A DNA stretch of 64,000 nucleotides from Echinococcus granulosus (lineage: Eukaryota > Platyhelminthes > Cestoda > Cyclophyllidea > Taeniidae), in contig NW_020170419.1 of the NCBI RefSeq assembly GCF_000524195.1, forward strand, positions 504,717 through 568,716. Direction: 5' to 3'. The notes under the pieces are model-generated. The model did not search any database. It saw only the letters and a list, made by a program, of their open reading frames with translations, and was not told the origin of the DNA. Position 1 is the first letter of the stretch; every line of letters starts with the position of its first letter. A program made the translations under genes and the position numbers. Positions 51,550 through 62,691 of the stretch are shown here, one piece after another.

Positions 51550-53650
51550 CCAAAATGCGCCACCGCAACTTACTGGAACCTAAGAAGATACAAGATAACT
51601 GCTCAACAAAACGTTAAGAGTGCAGAGAATAGCTAGCTATCACGAGGTGTCCACCGTACCACAACGCTACGCGTTGCAGAGCAGGAGAGAAACAAGATCC
51701 GACGGCCACGACCAGAAGACGAGAAAAACCGCGTGCCATTTCAGCACGCCTGCCGTGCCAGAATGCGTAGGCCCCAGCACCAAAACGGAGAGTTAGGACT
51801 TAAATAAACAAAAGGCAGGTATTGCATATTTGAAGAACCTCAGGCTCTTACAAAACAATTATAAAGGGAAAATGTCAGAACGAACATACGTATAAGTGAT
51901 GAGTGTCTGTTTAAGGCAGAGCTGGCTAAGTCTCCTACTACAAAAAGTGCAAATACACAGTAGTTTTAGGCTAAACATGCTATATTAGCAAATCCAAAAT
52001 TATCATTTTTTGCTTTTGGTAGTCAATGCAAGTAATAAACAAAAATTGACCCCAAGCATCAGATATTGCAGCACAATTGACTGTGACTTTACTTGCACTG
52101 GAATCTGACTAGAATTCGAATCATCAAAATAAGTGATGAGCATGTTAAAGAGCCTCCAGAATTTGTGCTCATGTAGTTTCGAGGCAGAAATCACTAAATC
52201 AGGATTCAATTTACAAACAGACTTCTGTCGAAACATTAAGCAGACGCCCCATATTAGCAATTGTATTCTTGTTTTTGAATGTTTTAGGAATCACTTAGTA
52301 TCCTGAGAACCTAAAGCGGCTTATCTAATACCTAAAGCAACCTGCTTTTAAAAGAGACATATTACAAAGATTTAATTTTCTTGTAGAAAATGCTTTAGAC
52401 TGCATTAGATGATTTTACATAAGTTTCAAACTGGCTCAAAATGAACTGCAACCAAATTAAGCTATGTCGCTATCATGTAAACAGGTTTTACAATTTATAT
52501 ACTCTTAGCAGGATTATGTTGTGGCATTTTTAAAAAAAGCATTAATTAACTTTTGTTTATAATGCTTTGAGGGGTTCGCACATTTCAAATACTGAATACA
52601 TGAGTGGATGAATTCGGTTCGTTTCATCGGTCCTCGATTTGTTCAATTAGTTGTATAATATTCCCCTCTGATTGTTAATCATCACCGCGAACTTTTTTCA
52701 AACACTCTGCACCGTTTTGCTACATTAGATCACTAGGCCTTGACTCTGGCGTCTCTAGCTTTTTATTCATGCAAATTTTTGAAAGTCACTTGTTTAGACA
52801 GCCGCAAATTTTCATCTTTACTTCGCTTTAGGATAATGTGTGGTTTTCTAGTTGGCATCTTGTTGAAGTGTATTAGCATTGCTATATATACTCAATATAT
52901 ATATTATCTTCCTTTTGGTGCTGCGATGTATTTAAAATGACGCTTTAAAGACATTCCTTCCTAAGTAAAAATGGTATAATTTTCATGTAACGGTTCCATT
53001 TATTCAACAAAGGTGACTTCAAGGCATCTAGAGACCTTTAAATCACGATCTTACGCTCCAAATGCTCAATTTGTTTCCAAACCCATTTTTTTATGTAGGT
53101 TTTTTTGTTCCATTGTATAAAACTAGTTTATTTGATGAACATATTACTGAAACGATCTGTACGACTCTGCCCTTGTAGTGTTCATCTTTTACAGTGTTAA
53201 TAGTAAATTCAGGTAATTATGTCTATTTACCGGAGTAATTGGAGGGATGGTTACAGCATTCAATAAAATACCGGTCACACAACTTCCTCATAGGCCTTCT
53301 GGAAAACGTGCATCTTATGGCACGACTACTCAAACACTGCAATACTATTCTAAACTCTTGGGTTTCGATTGTTTTGGGAGCTTCCCCTAGATGGAGAGTA
53401 TCTTAGTTACCAACAAAATTTCGACTCCGAAATAAAATTTAGTTGGGATTCCTTTACTCGGTATCTCGCCAGTTTTAGTCGAGTGCCAACTCTACCCCAA
53501 AAGGTTGTCTCATTGCTTTCTCCGTTTACTTCCTTGTGGTGCTGAATTAGGAGGCAAATTCCTGTCATTATTCCAAAAAGTAGTACTATCCGTTAATCAG
53601 TGCCGTTTATCTATCTCTACTTGAGCGCGTGTTTATGTTTTAAGTACTTT
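51550..53650. other. intergenic stretch between CCDC146 and the zinc-finger gene
   Basis: AT-rich DNA. The exception is about 51600-51780, which is GC-richer than either side and may be a fragment of a dispersed repeat, though I cannot name one. The upstream exons of the following zinc-finger gene, including its start codon, probably lie here but could not be identified. Confidence 0.35.
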
Positions 53651-53659
53651 GCGTTTTAG

Positions 53660-56600
53660 GAAGGCGATTCTCGTGATCAGCGAAATGTCGATCCTCTAAC
53701 AACACCGACGTGGCGTTCAGATCCACCTCCTCCATCTAACATTTCGCCTGTTGCCATAAAGTTGACGCAACCGTGCGGAGATGCTGTTATGGTGAGTCCT
53801 TCATTTGCCATTGCCGAGTGTGCCTTCAGTGTCATCACCAACTATTTCTTCACTACTCATAAACAGGCGCACTTTCGCTGCTTTGATGGCCCAAAGATAT
53901 GCTTTCAACATCGTTAACACTTATTAGATTTCTCTTGACCATCATAATTCTGAGGGTAAATTGTCACAGTGATTCCCTAGACCCTCTTACCACCCCGACG
54001 TAGTTTTCAGAGTCATCTTCTCCACTGAACACCCCTTCACTTATCACGCTAACGCAGCAATGGCTCGGAAATGTTGCCTTAGTGCTTTCCTCCTAAAGGG
54101 TAATAAGATTGGGACCAAATCTATCCATTACCTGGAATTAGGAGGGAGAGCTTGAATTCCTGATTTATCTGTTTCACTTATGCATTGATTATGTTCTCTA
54201 AACCTTTCCCAGAGGAAGAGTATCCTTGCAGTCGATTTATTGTTACTGAATTCTGTCGTTGTGGGTGGTTTCTAGAATTCCTTCACAAAACATTAAGTCC
54301 TGATTGAAATGTCTCAAGTGCCATCATGTTCTCTGATTGTGCTTCCGAAATTTCCCTTGAAGAAACCACAGCCTAGACTCAAAACAAGTTTTTGGCTCTC
54401 CAACGATCCCTACGTGGCGTCTAGAAACACCTCAACCAAACGTCCTTTTGACTGCCATAGAACCGTGGGAATCACTTGAAAAGATTGTCTTGGTGTTGTT
54501 CTACCGATAGAATTTTTGCATTCGAAGGAAACGTCGTCGAAAGCTCAAGAACCTCTTGATCCTCTATCAACGCCAACGTGGAGTTTGGACCCACCTTCCC
54601 CATCAAGCACGCCTGCAATTGTCACAACCCCATCAAAACAGCGTAAAAAGGTGACTGTGATTATCTCTTCCTCTACGGACTCTGAGTCGACCTTCAAGGT
54701 CACTGCTGCTAAAAATACCTCAGAATCCACAGAGGGCAGCCTGTCGCCTTCATCCGATTTTCACTTTGACAAGTCGTCAAAGCAATCTCGGTTGTCTTTA
54801 CATTCGGTGGATTCGGAGGATGCTACTTGGGAACCTAAGCTGCAGGTTTGTAGAAAAAAGATAGTTTTTTCTTTCCTTCTGCTTCAAAATGGAGGGATTT
54901 TCCCCCTTTTATGAGTAGTATCTGAAGCGGTGAGGTAGTGTCGGTTAATAGGTGGGAACGAGGACTGGAAGGGAGGCCATGCTATCAATGCGGGGATAAA
55001 ACATCCCTGCATTACATAGTTTCTCTCACCTCTTCTACGTGTCATTCTTGACCCTCGTGGCCACTTTTACCTAGGCTATGGCCACGTTAGATTTGCATTA
55101 TAGAGGAGGCGCTAACTGTTGGAAATGATCGAGATTCCTGAGTCTTGAGGTTCTTCCAAGGCGAGTCGTATCGACGAAGGTGCTCTCTGATGAGCTGATG
55201 TCGTGTGCAACCCACTTCCTCAGTGGAAGTATTGGAGGTCGCTTGTCAAAAGTCGGCTCATTTTCAGCTCTCCTTTGGTGACCCTTCACAGCTTCTTTCA
55301 TCCACGGCAGACGTCTTCCCTCTGACCTTTAGGTTTGATAATCAAATAAGTGAATCAGGAGTTTTGTCTGCCTGGATCGGTCGTGTCTATCGCAACATTC
55401 TAGAAGTTGTGAGAAAATGTCAGTCAACAGAATGTTGGTAGAAACGCGCGAAGACTGAAGAGACCAAAAAACACTTGGCCGCATAGATTTCCTGTGTTTT
55501 TGTCATCCAGATCCTTCCGAAGGGCTTCCGACGCCTTTCCTGCCGCACGTGCAAAAGGAAGTTCGTTCGAAAGAGCGCCTTTCACTTGCATCAGTACCGG
55601 GAGCACGGATTGCTGCCCATTGCCTGCGAAGAAGAGGGTGCGTTCCCCTGTTTTACGACCTTCTCCTCCACAATCGATTAGGTTTTTCGATGCTACGGTT
55701 TTTTCTGGTCTCCCGTAGGTTGCACACAGCGTTTTGCAAACCTCTCCGATCTCTTCAAACATCGCATCATCCACGATCCGGACTGTCGATGTCCCTGTCC
55801 CGAGTGTGATCGCTTTTTCATCTCTACTCACGCCCTCAAGGCTAGTTTTTCTCATTCTCATTTGCCCCCTTTTTATTGCATCCTGCTGGAATCGATCGTA
55901 ATGCTCCAGGCTTCCCTGAAGAAGTTGGAATGCTCACTAGGCTGAAGGGCTACTTATAGTGTAGGTTGTGAAGGTCCAATTGTGGAAGACTGCATAAGCT
56001 CACGTACTTTTGTCGCCTCTCCTCCTCCGAGCGTCGACTTTGACGCCTCTTTTGTTGGCAACCTTCCACAAGGTCAGCAACTACTGATTATTCATAACCA
56101 TGGAGAGACCCGGTTTGAGTATCCTACCACCATGGTGGAGGTATCGTTTCCCTCGTTCAAGGTTGGTGTGAACGATGTCGGTTTCAACAGTCTTCCACTG
56201 CAGAACCCCCTCGTAACTTGTCAATTTGGCATCCAGCCAGCAGGTTTAGGGATTTTGGCCCGAGGTCTCTTCGCCACTGTCACTGGTCCATCACCCGGAG
56301 TCATCCCACAGGGGTTTGGAGGCTATAGACCTCGTAATTGCTGGTCGAATCTGCGTAACTAGAAAGGCTGTTTAAATCAAACGGGGGCTTTCTGGCTATC
56401 CATTGTGCAAAGAGGAACACACTTGTCATCTATTGCTACCTTTTGTTGTCTTTATTTTAACTCCCTCTCTTTCTCCTTTATCCCTGATTTAACCGGCTTT
56501 TTTCCCCTCCCTCCTCTTCCTTCCGGTAAATGTAGATCCATCTGAGGACACATAATCGAATGACTTACAAGTGCGAGGACTGTGGTCTTACATTCCATCG

Positions 56601-58436
56601 TATTACCGCATTTACGCGACACAGACGAAATCGTCATCCCAAACTCAAAAAGCAGGTGAACCTCGAACCGGGTAAACTGGGGTGGAGTTTTAGCCTTGGA
56701 AAAGAGTACCTTTTTGCATCCCCCTCCCCTCAAAGTTTATTATCTCCCCTCACCATTGGAAGAGTTTGCTTTTAGTTGGTCAGCTCGAGCAAGTCTATCT
56801 GTGACAGTAGGCCCCAGGTAGGTAGGTAGATGGGAGTGGAATATGCAGACTTCTTTGCTTTCCTCAGATTGGCTGATTCGCGTGAGAAGGGGGAGTAGGT
56901 AATACCAATGTGGAAGAGCCTTTATTATTGGCGCACAAGAGACCTGGGAGCCTGCATACGCACTGTTTGGAATGTTATGGTTTGCAGTCAACTCAAAATA
57001 TCAACAATGGGGGAGTGTTTGCTGATTGTTTGGAGGGAAGGACCTCCCTTGCTTCCACCTTCCTCCTCCCGACATATATTGTAGCCAGGTAGGGGGGGGG
57101 GGGCTCTACATTAAAGTTGGAGATGACTCGAAGATCGCTCTATGATGAAGGGAAGTGACTGTGTCCAGATAAAAAAGCTAGCTGAGTGGAATTGGCTTTA
57201 GAAGAGACCCTGAACTTCGGGACCATCGTGGAGGGGCCTGAGATGGATGGTAGTCTTGTACTTGATTGTTCATTTACCTTGGAAGGGGTTGCAAGGCCTA
57301 GGTTTGGCTAGAATGACTGCAAAAATGGCCTTATAAAACTATAGAATAGACTTTGCAATTTCGTGGTCAGTCAATTCTTGACATTAATCCATTTTAGAAG
57401 TCTTGTCAAGGAAGCAAATGGAGAGGATGGACGCCCAATTGGCCAGTCTTCCTGTTATCATGGTGAGTGAATGTATCATATCCCATCTACAGTAGTTGAC
57501 ACGGCTTTTTCCTGGAAACTTGACTGGTTGAAGTCCACAGTGACACAATTCTTCATTTGTGGGTACGTCTTCCATCGTCATCTTTCCCGCTTTGTCCACT
57601 CTCCTCGCAGCCAAAGCCACCGCCAAGTAGTCGACCGGCGAAACTTCCCATCCCCCGTCTACACCCTGTATCGCGATCTATTGAGAAAGTTCCTACGTCC
57701 CCTAATGTTCCTCCTGCCTCGACGTCGCCGATGGCGGCATCGTTTGTTAACTCCTTTCCCGTAGCTAATTTCGTCCCCATTTACTGCTCGCAGCCTCCTG
57801 GTGTCAGTGACAACGGCAGTGACAATCAGGTACTTAAGTGACAATTGTTTGTTTACTTTAAATACATAAGTAGCTATTTTATATTTGCATTGTCTCGTGT
57901 TTCAGGTTTCTTCGCAGATCTATGCAATCCACCCCAACGGGTATTCACAACCCACATACGAAAATTTCTATCCTACAGACTCCCCATATTGTGTGTCTCG
58001 TAAGTGACACTTCGCTTAACCAATCCAACATCAGTGTCCGTTTCATTGACACGCTATTTTGCCTCCGTGTAGCTTCTGACCAAGAAGTGGATATGAGTGG
58101 CAGTAATAATGTCTTCCCGGTTGACCTAAATACTGGTTTTCCAATGCCTCCCGCGGAAATCGTCGACCTAAATACCTATCCAGAAATCTCCGCGGAAGTT
58201 GCCGATCTCCCAGACTTCAGTTGGTCCAACTCGAATTCCTATTCCGCAGAGCATAGTCAAAATTGGGTGAGTTGGATGGCTTTTTTCCCCCTCCTCCACT
58301 GGAATTTATTGGGGCTTTTGTTTTCACTTTTGTCTAGCTTCAGCCTATCTCATTGTTCACGGACAATCAACAGGAGGCTGAAATAATTCATATGGTTGAG
58401 GAGACGTTTCAAGGCGATCCCACCACCAATCTTTGA
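53660..58436 (+). CDS. C2H2 zinc-finger protein with four fingers, start not found
   Basis: Exons consistent in phase: 53660-53791, 54528-54845, 55511-55637, 55719-55840, 56536-56671, 57398-57462, 57611-57829, 57906-57999, 58073-58266, 58338-58436 (or from 58344), stop TGA at 58434-58436. Finger 1 is C-x2-C-x12-H-x4-H (55541-55606). Finger 2 is C-x4-C-x12-H-x3-H, its two cysteines split by an 81-base intron. Finger 3 is C-x2-C-x12-H-x3-H, split by a GC-AG intron. Finger 4 is C-x2-C-x12-H-x4-H (56572-56637). The N-terminal exons are Ser/Thr/Pro-rich (DPLTTPTW, DPLSTPTW); the C-terminal part is Pro/Asn/Tyr-rich with a DLNT repeat, like an activation domain. Presumably a nuclear DNA-binding factor. 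I cannot name the family. Joins beside the fingers are sure; outer ones rest on phase only. Confidence 0.82.
53690..54640 (+). repeat. four degenerate copies of a DPLSTPTW-coding unit
   Basis: Copies start near 53690, 53981, 54396 and 54559. The first and last are in predicted exons and encode DPLTTPTWRSDPPPP and DPLSTPTWSLDPPSP. The second copy has a stop in the Trp codon (cgacgtag) and the third has lost several codons, so both look like dead exon copies inside the intron. Flanking matches (gaattaggagg..., agagtatc...) suggest that larger units were duplicated. Confidence 0.65.
55982..56362 (+). other. 126-codon ORF inside the GC-AG intron of the zinc-finger gene
   Basis: Fully contained in intron 55841-56535 that splits finger 3. 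Composition is protein-like (FGIQPAGLGILARGLFATVT near the end) without low complexity. No acceptor in the right phase was found, so it could be an alternative terminal exon, an exon remnant or chance. No family recognised. Confidence 0.25.
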
Positions 58437-58605
58437 GGCGCCTCCCGTGTATTGATTCCACCTTCTGGTAGTCTTTCAATTTTTGTATAGTGCATTTTCT
58501 ACACGTTTTTGTGATACAGTTGATAAATGGCACAAGTGGGTCGTTCTCCAACTTACTGTAATATGTGGGTTGAGGGAATGATAAAAACCCACTGTATTCA
58601 ATATC

Positions 58606-58611
58606 ATTAAA
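58606..58611 (+). terminator. polyadenylation signal candidate of the zinc-finger gene
   Basis: ATTAAA hexamer 170 bases after the stop codon at 58434-58436. It is the commonest variant signal. Confidence 0.4.
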
Positions 58612-58619
58612 AGTTTATT

Positions 58620-61600
58620 TCATAACTAGACGTTGTGTTTTATTGTCACAAGCAAAGGCTGTTTGTCTAGCCTCTCTTAGGGTGGTTTTCCATTTTAATG
58701 GAGTTTGTTTACTACTTTTTTTCCTGTTTTTCCATTGGTTAAGTAGTTATTGGGATATTTTAACTTAATCCAAATGAATGAACGAATGCGCACGTATAAT
58801 AGACCGCAAATTTAACAGTCTTGAATGGTGTCTTGCTTACTATTTAAAGTGCACACTGATAAGTCTGATTGTGAATGCGCCTACCGGTTGTCAACGCTTC
58901 GGGCTAGCAGGTTAGACCAAGACTGCATAGTCCATATTCTGGTCACGACACTACACTCATGGCAACAGCAAACGAACCCACTGTAGGAGAGCAGTCCTGC
59001 CTGTCAGAAGACATTTATCAAGACGTATCTACGTTGGGAGGCACCACCAAGCCCGGGCGATTTGAAAGCATTCGTGTTGAAGCTGTTACCACGTTGATGT
59101 GAGGGTGAACACGTCACGAGGTCAGGTGCTGCCTCCCCACCTTTCTGTCGACTAAAGAGTATTCAAATAAACGGAAACATAGCCTTAAATCGGGGACATG
59201 GTCGGGAAACAGGAGTGGTATTTTAAAGTTGCCCCGTGAAGCTACTTTAAACGTCACGAGCAGTTGACTGGCAAATGAAAAACACTCGTTGGTGAAGCGC
59301 TGTTAGAGCCACCTCTCTCCTCCTCGTTTGATGGAATTTGCATAAGCCGAGGAAACTTCTGACACCTAGATCAAGTGCCGTCTCCTTGAAATCTCCCCCA
59401 AGACTGGATGTGCACCTATGAGGAACTTTGGGGGAGGCGAAAACAGAATGCATGTTCGTTTTATTTGTTTGCATATCATGACTGTTACTTTTGAAATGGT
59501 ACGAATGAAATTGCGTTTAAGTGCTCGAGTTGTCAGTGTCACCCCTCTTGTACTAACAACCAAAGTGTCAATTTGACATTCACTTAATTTAAGTCTGTCA
59601 CTAACCAGACCATCGTGAGTAGATGTCTGACACCCTCACTCAACATCCTTTCCATCTCTTCAACTGTAAAATTTGTTTGCTTTTACCCCTAGTATCTCTG
59701 GGTTACCGTTTGTCCTCCCACTGATTGCTACCATGGTGAATTAACCCGTTGGATTGTAGTCATTCTTAGGGTCACCTCTAAAACCGTGAATGCGACACAC
59801 GAAGTGGTTGAGAGGCCATAAAAATGGACGGAAAGTCAAAATTAAAGGTCAGTTTACTAGACCGTTGTGACAATTTAGCTACGTGGCTTCCCTCTTGTGC
59901 GTTGTTCCTGGGCTACTTCTCTTTCCCTCCTCACCTTATCTCACGGATCCGTCGTGCCTCTTCCGCGTCGGCTGTAAACCACGAGACAGAATCAACAGTG
60001 ACTCGATGAATTGGCCTATTTTATCGTTAGCGGGATGGGGAAGGGAGCTTCTGAATACACTTAGATCTTTACAGAGCAGTTTACCTTGGAGAGGCTGGAC
60101 GAGGCTCTACGATGGACGAATTTGTGTGCAAATTTTCTGGTATTTCCTCTTTCTGGCCAGCTGACTACACACTGATGAACATTATCCTTTGGCGGAGGAC
60201 AACTGTTCCGATTTATTTGGACAGAGACAGTCACATGACGTGACTATTTATCACCTCCACCTTGTGTCCACAAGACCGCAATGGGAGGGGGGGGGGGCGG
60301 AATTCCACGCATTTGATGGAGGCTGTTACCGGTGTAACAAACTTACGTCTCGTGGCTTCCCCTTCCACCCCTCTTTTCCAAGCCTATTGCCTTGGTATCA
60401 AGCCGCCTTAGTTTTTCATGATCTGCGCCATTGAGACTTTATGGCGTCTCGTCCGTACTCATCGTCCTTCCACCCCTCTTAGATGCGGCAACAGCGAGCC
60501 TCATTAAGCAAGTGCACTTTATTACCTTCTTGAGGGTGAACGTGACACTACTGAACTCTGCGGGCGACTAAGTTCACGGAGAGTCACAACAGTCACGTCA
60601 ATCTCGTGGTCGATGTTATCAATGTTTTAAAGTGACTGTCAAAGGGGTTTAGGTCTATGAAGTGGATGAAGAGGAGTACCTCTCCTCCCCTCCTTTCGGA
60701 ACAATTCTTACCTGTCTGTGGGTGATGCGACAGAACAAACAGCCTGTTTTCGATCTCCACTACGTTGTCATTGGCGTGCCGTCTATAGCCTCAGCGTCTC
60801 ACCTCGAGGGGTGGTCCGAGGTGCCGCACTCTCACCTGCGTTCGGTAGCTACAGTGACCTTAATGACAAGTCGATGCCTCCTCCTCTGAACTGCAATCTT
60901 CAAATCTTCCCAACCTTTCGGTTAGGGGCCTCAGTTTACCATTACGAAGGCAGTAACATGTTTAACGCTACTAGGATCACTTTTTAATCCTTAGGCTCTG
61001 GAATACGTCGTACACTTTAGATGGGCGTTAAAAAACGCGCTGACAAGTTTTATTCCCTCGGATAGAGGTGCTTCGTGAGGGCTTATCCCCCTAAAATTCA
61101 TTACTTAATGTAATTTGGTTAAAGTAATAATGACCCGGTGGATAACCTCTTGGTGAACTCACACTGGTTCCACAGTCTGCCCGAGATAGCATTCAACCAA
61201 TGAACTACGAGCTGATGCTAGGCGGCCAATCCGAAACCCGAAAAAATTAGCCAATGGAAATGCTCAGAGCTGGAAGAATTACAATAATCAGTTCTAATTA
61301 CCGCTTAAAGGTGATCAAAAGAAATATTAGTTTTATGGGTAGTCTTGAATGGTTTTGCAGATCTAACATTGTCTTGCTCATGATATTCCAATCAATCCAA
61401 GGGTCTGAGTTTCGTTGAACTTATCAACCATCAGAAACGTTAGGATAAAAACAAGCCTAAAGGCGAATTGATCCCTCCTATGGCTATAACTTATCCACAA
61501 AACGTCGGCTGAATAGGACGCGCATCTAGGAAGTACCCTTTTGATAAATACTATCTCAGCATTCCCCAACCAATTAAAGGCGACCCCATCCAATGTGAGC

Positions 61601-62690
61601 CGAACATGAAAGCGGACTCCTGGACCATTTCGACCAATAAGGTCCACAGTGGCAAGTCCGCGTCTTGGGATACAATGGTGTAGCTTTAAATGTCTTGAAA
61701 GCGCTACTTGAAACGGAAAACGAGTCTATTTGTTACCTTGGTACAGAGATAGTTGCGATTGGCTATTACCAGTGCCTACTGACACGTCTTTGTTCTTTCT
61801 TTAAAAAAGAGGAGAAGTAAATTATGACAAATAATCCTGACAACTTCATATCAACAAAGTACAAGACTACCTGATGTAAATACGCCAATCAAAATGCCCG
61901 AAGCAGGAAATTAGTAACCAATTAACGTTACGGAGGCGATTCCCCGAAGACTATTGGTTAAGGCTCATTAGCCGAATAATCTTATTGATTAAGTATGATT
62001 AAAAAATTCACTTAAAGGACAAAAATTTTTAGTTGTATTATTGATTCAAAACCGTTATGCTACCGATGTGTTTGATTGTATCTTCAAACATTCAAAAGTA
62101 TTTCTAAGTTTGAACCAGCCTGAAATACCACTTGCACGCATGGGGCTCCGGAATGGACTTTTAACTATTTAAAAGTACAGCTAGTCTTATTGGTTGGCTG
62201 AGATTTCACCGAAGCCATTGGTGTCACAGATTTAAATAGCAGCCAAAAATAGATAAAAATTGAGATGCATTATAACTCGAGAAGACAGCTGGAAGTCCTG
62301 GCATTGAACGAATCGGAGCTTTTTGTTTACTACATGACATTGCTTTTAACAACTGCCTGGGAGACCCATACACACTGTCGCGGGCAGGCGTCACCACCAA
62401 AGGAAACAAAAAATAGTCTCCTCTCTTCCTGCCTCGCGCCTACAACACTTGATGACGATGTAATCCGTATCGGTCGTAAAACAGCAACACTTTAAAGTCG
62501 GCTTATAAGCTGCAGATTTTTTCCAGCCTTTTAAAACAAAATAAATGGTATATGGCTGTAAGATCGGCCATTTTCCGGCATCTAGTAAAAGCCGATGACG
62601 ACTCATTCATTTCAATAACGAAAGTATGGACATTTGTAAAGATTTTTTTTCTGTTTTTCCCCCACACTAGACACTCAGGTGAACCCATCA
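58620..62690. other. stretch without a supported gene
   Basis: ORFs of 60-93 codons cluster at 59.8-61.0 kb on the plus strand. One (60718-60987) ends in a Pro/Asn/Tyr-rich segment a little like the tail of the zinc-finger protein (SYSDLNDKSMPPP). No exon chain or clear duplicate could be established. The remainder holds many CCAAT/ATTGG pentamers and nothing recognisable. Confidence 0.35.
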
Positions 62691-62691
62691 C

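Noticed and set aside
55205..55441. Possible extra zinc-finger-gene exon
   Set aside because: The open frame is protein-like, but no acceptor or donor pair matches the phase 0 needed between exons ending 54845 and starting 55511.
55424..55861. 145-codon minus-strand ORF
   Set aside because: It is the reverse-strand shadow of the zinc-finger exons, whose C2H2 spacing on the plus strand is unmistakable.
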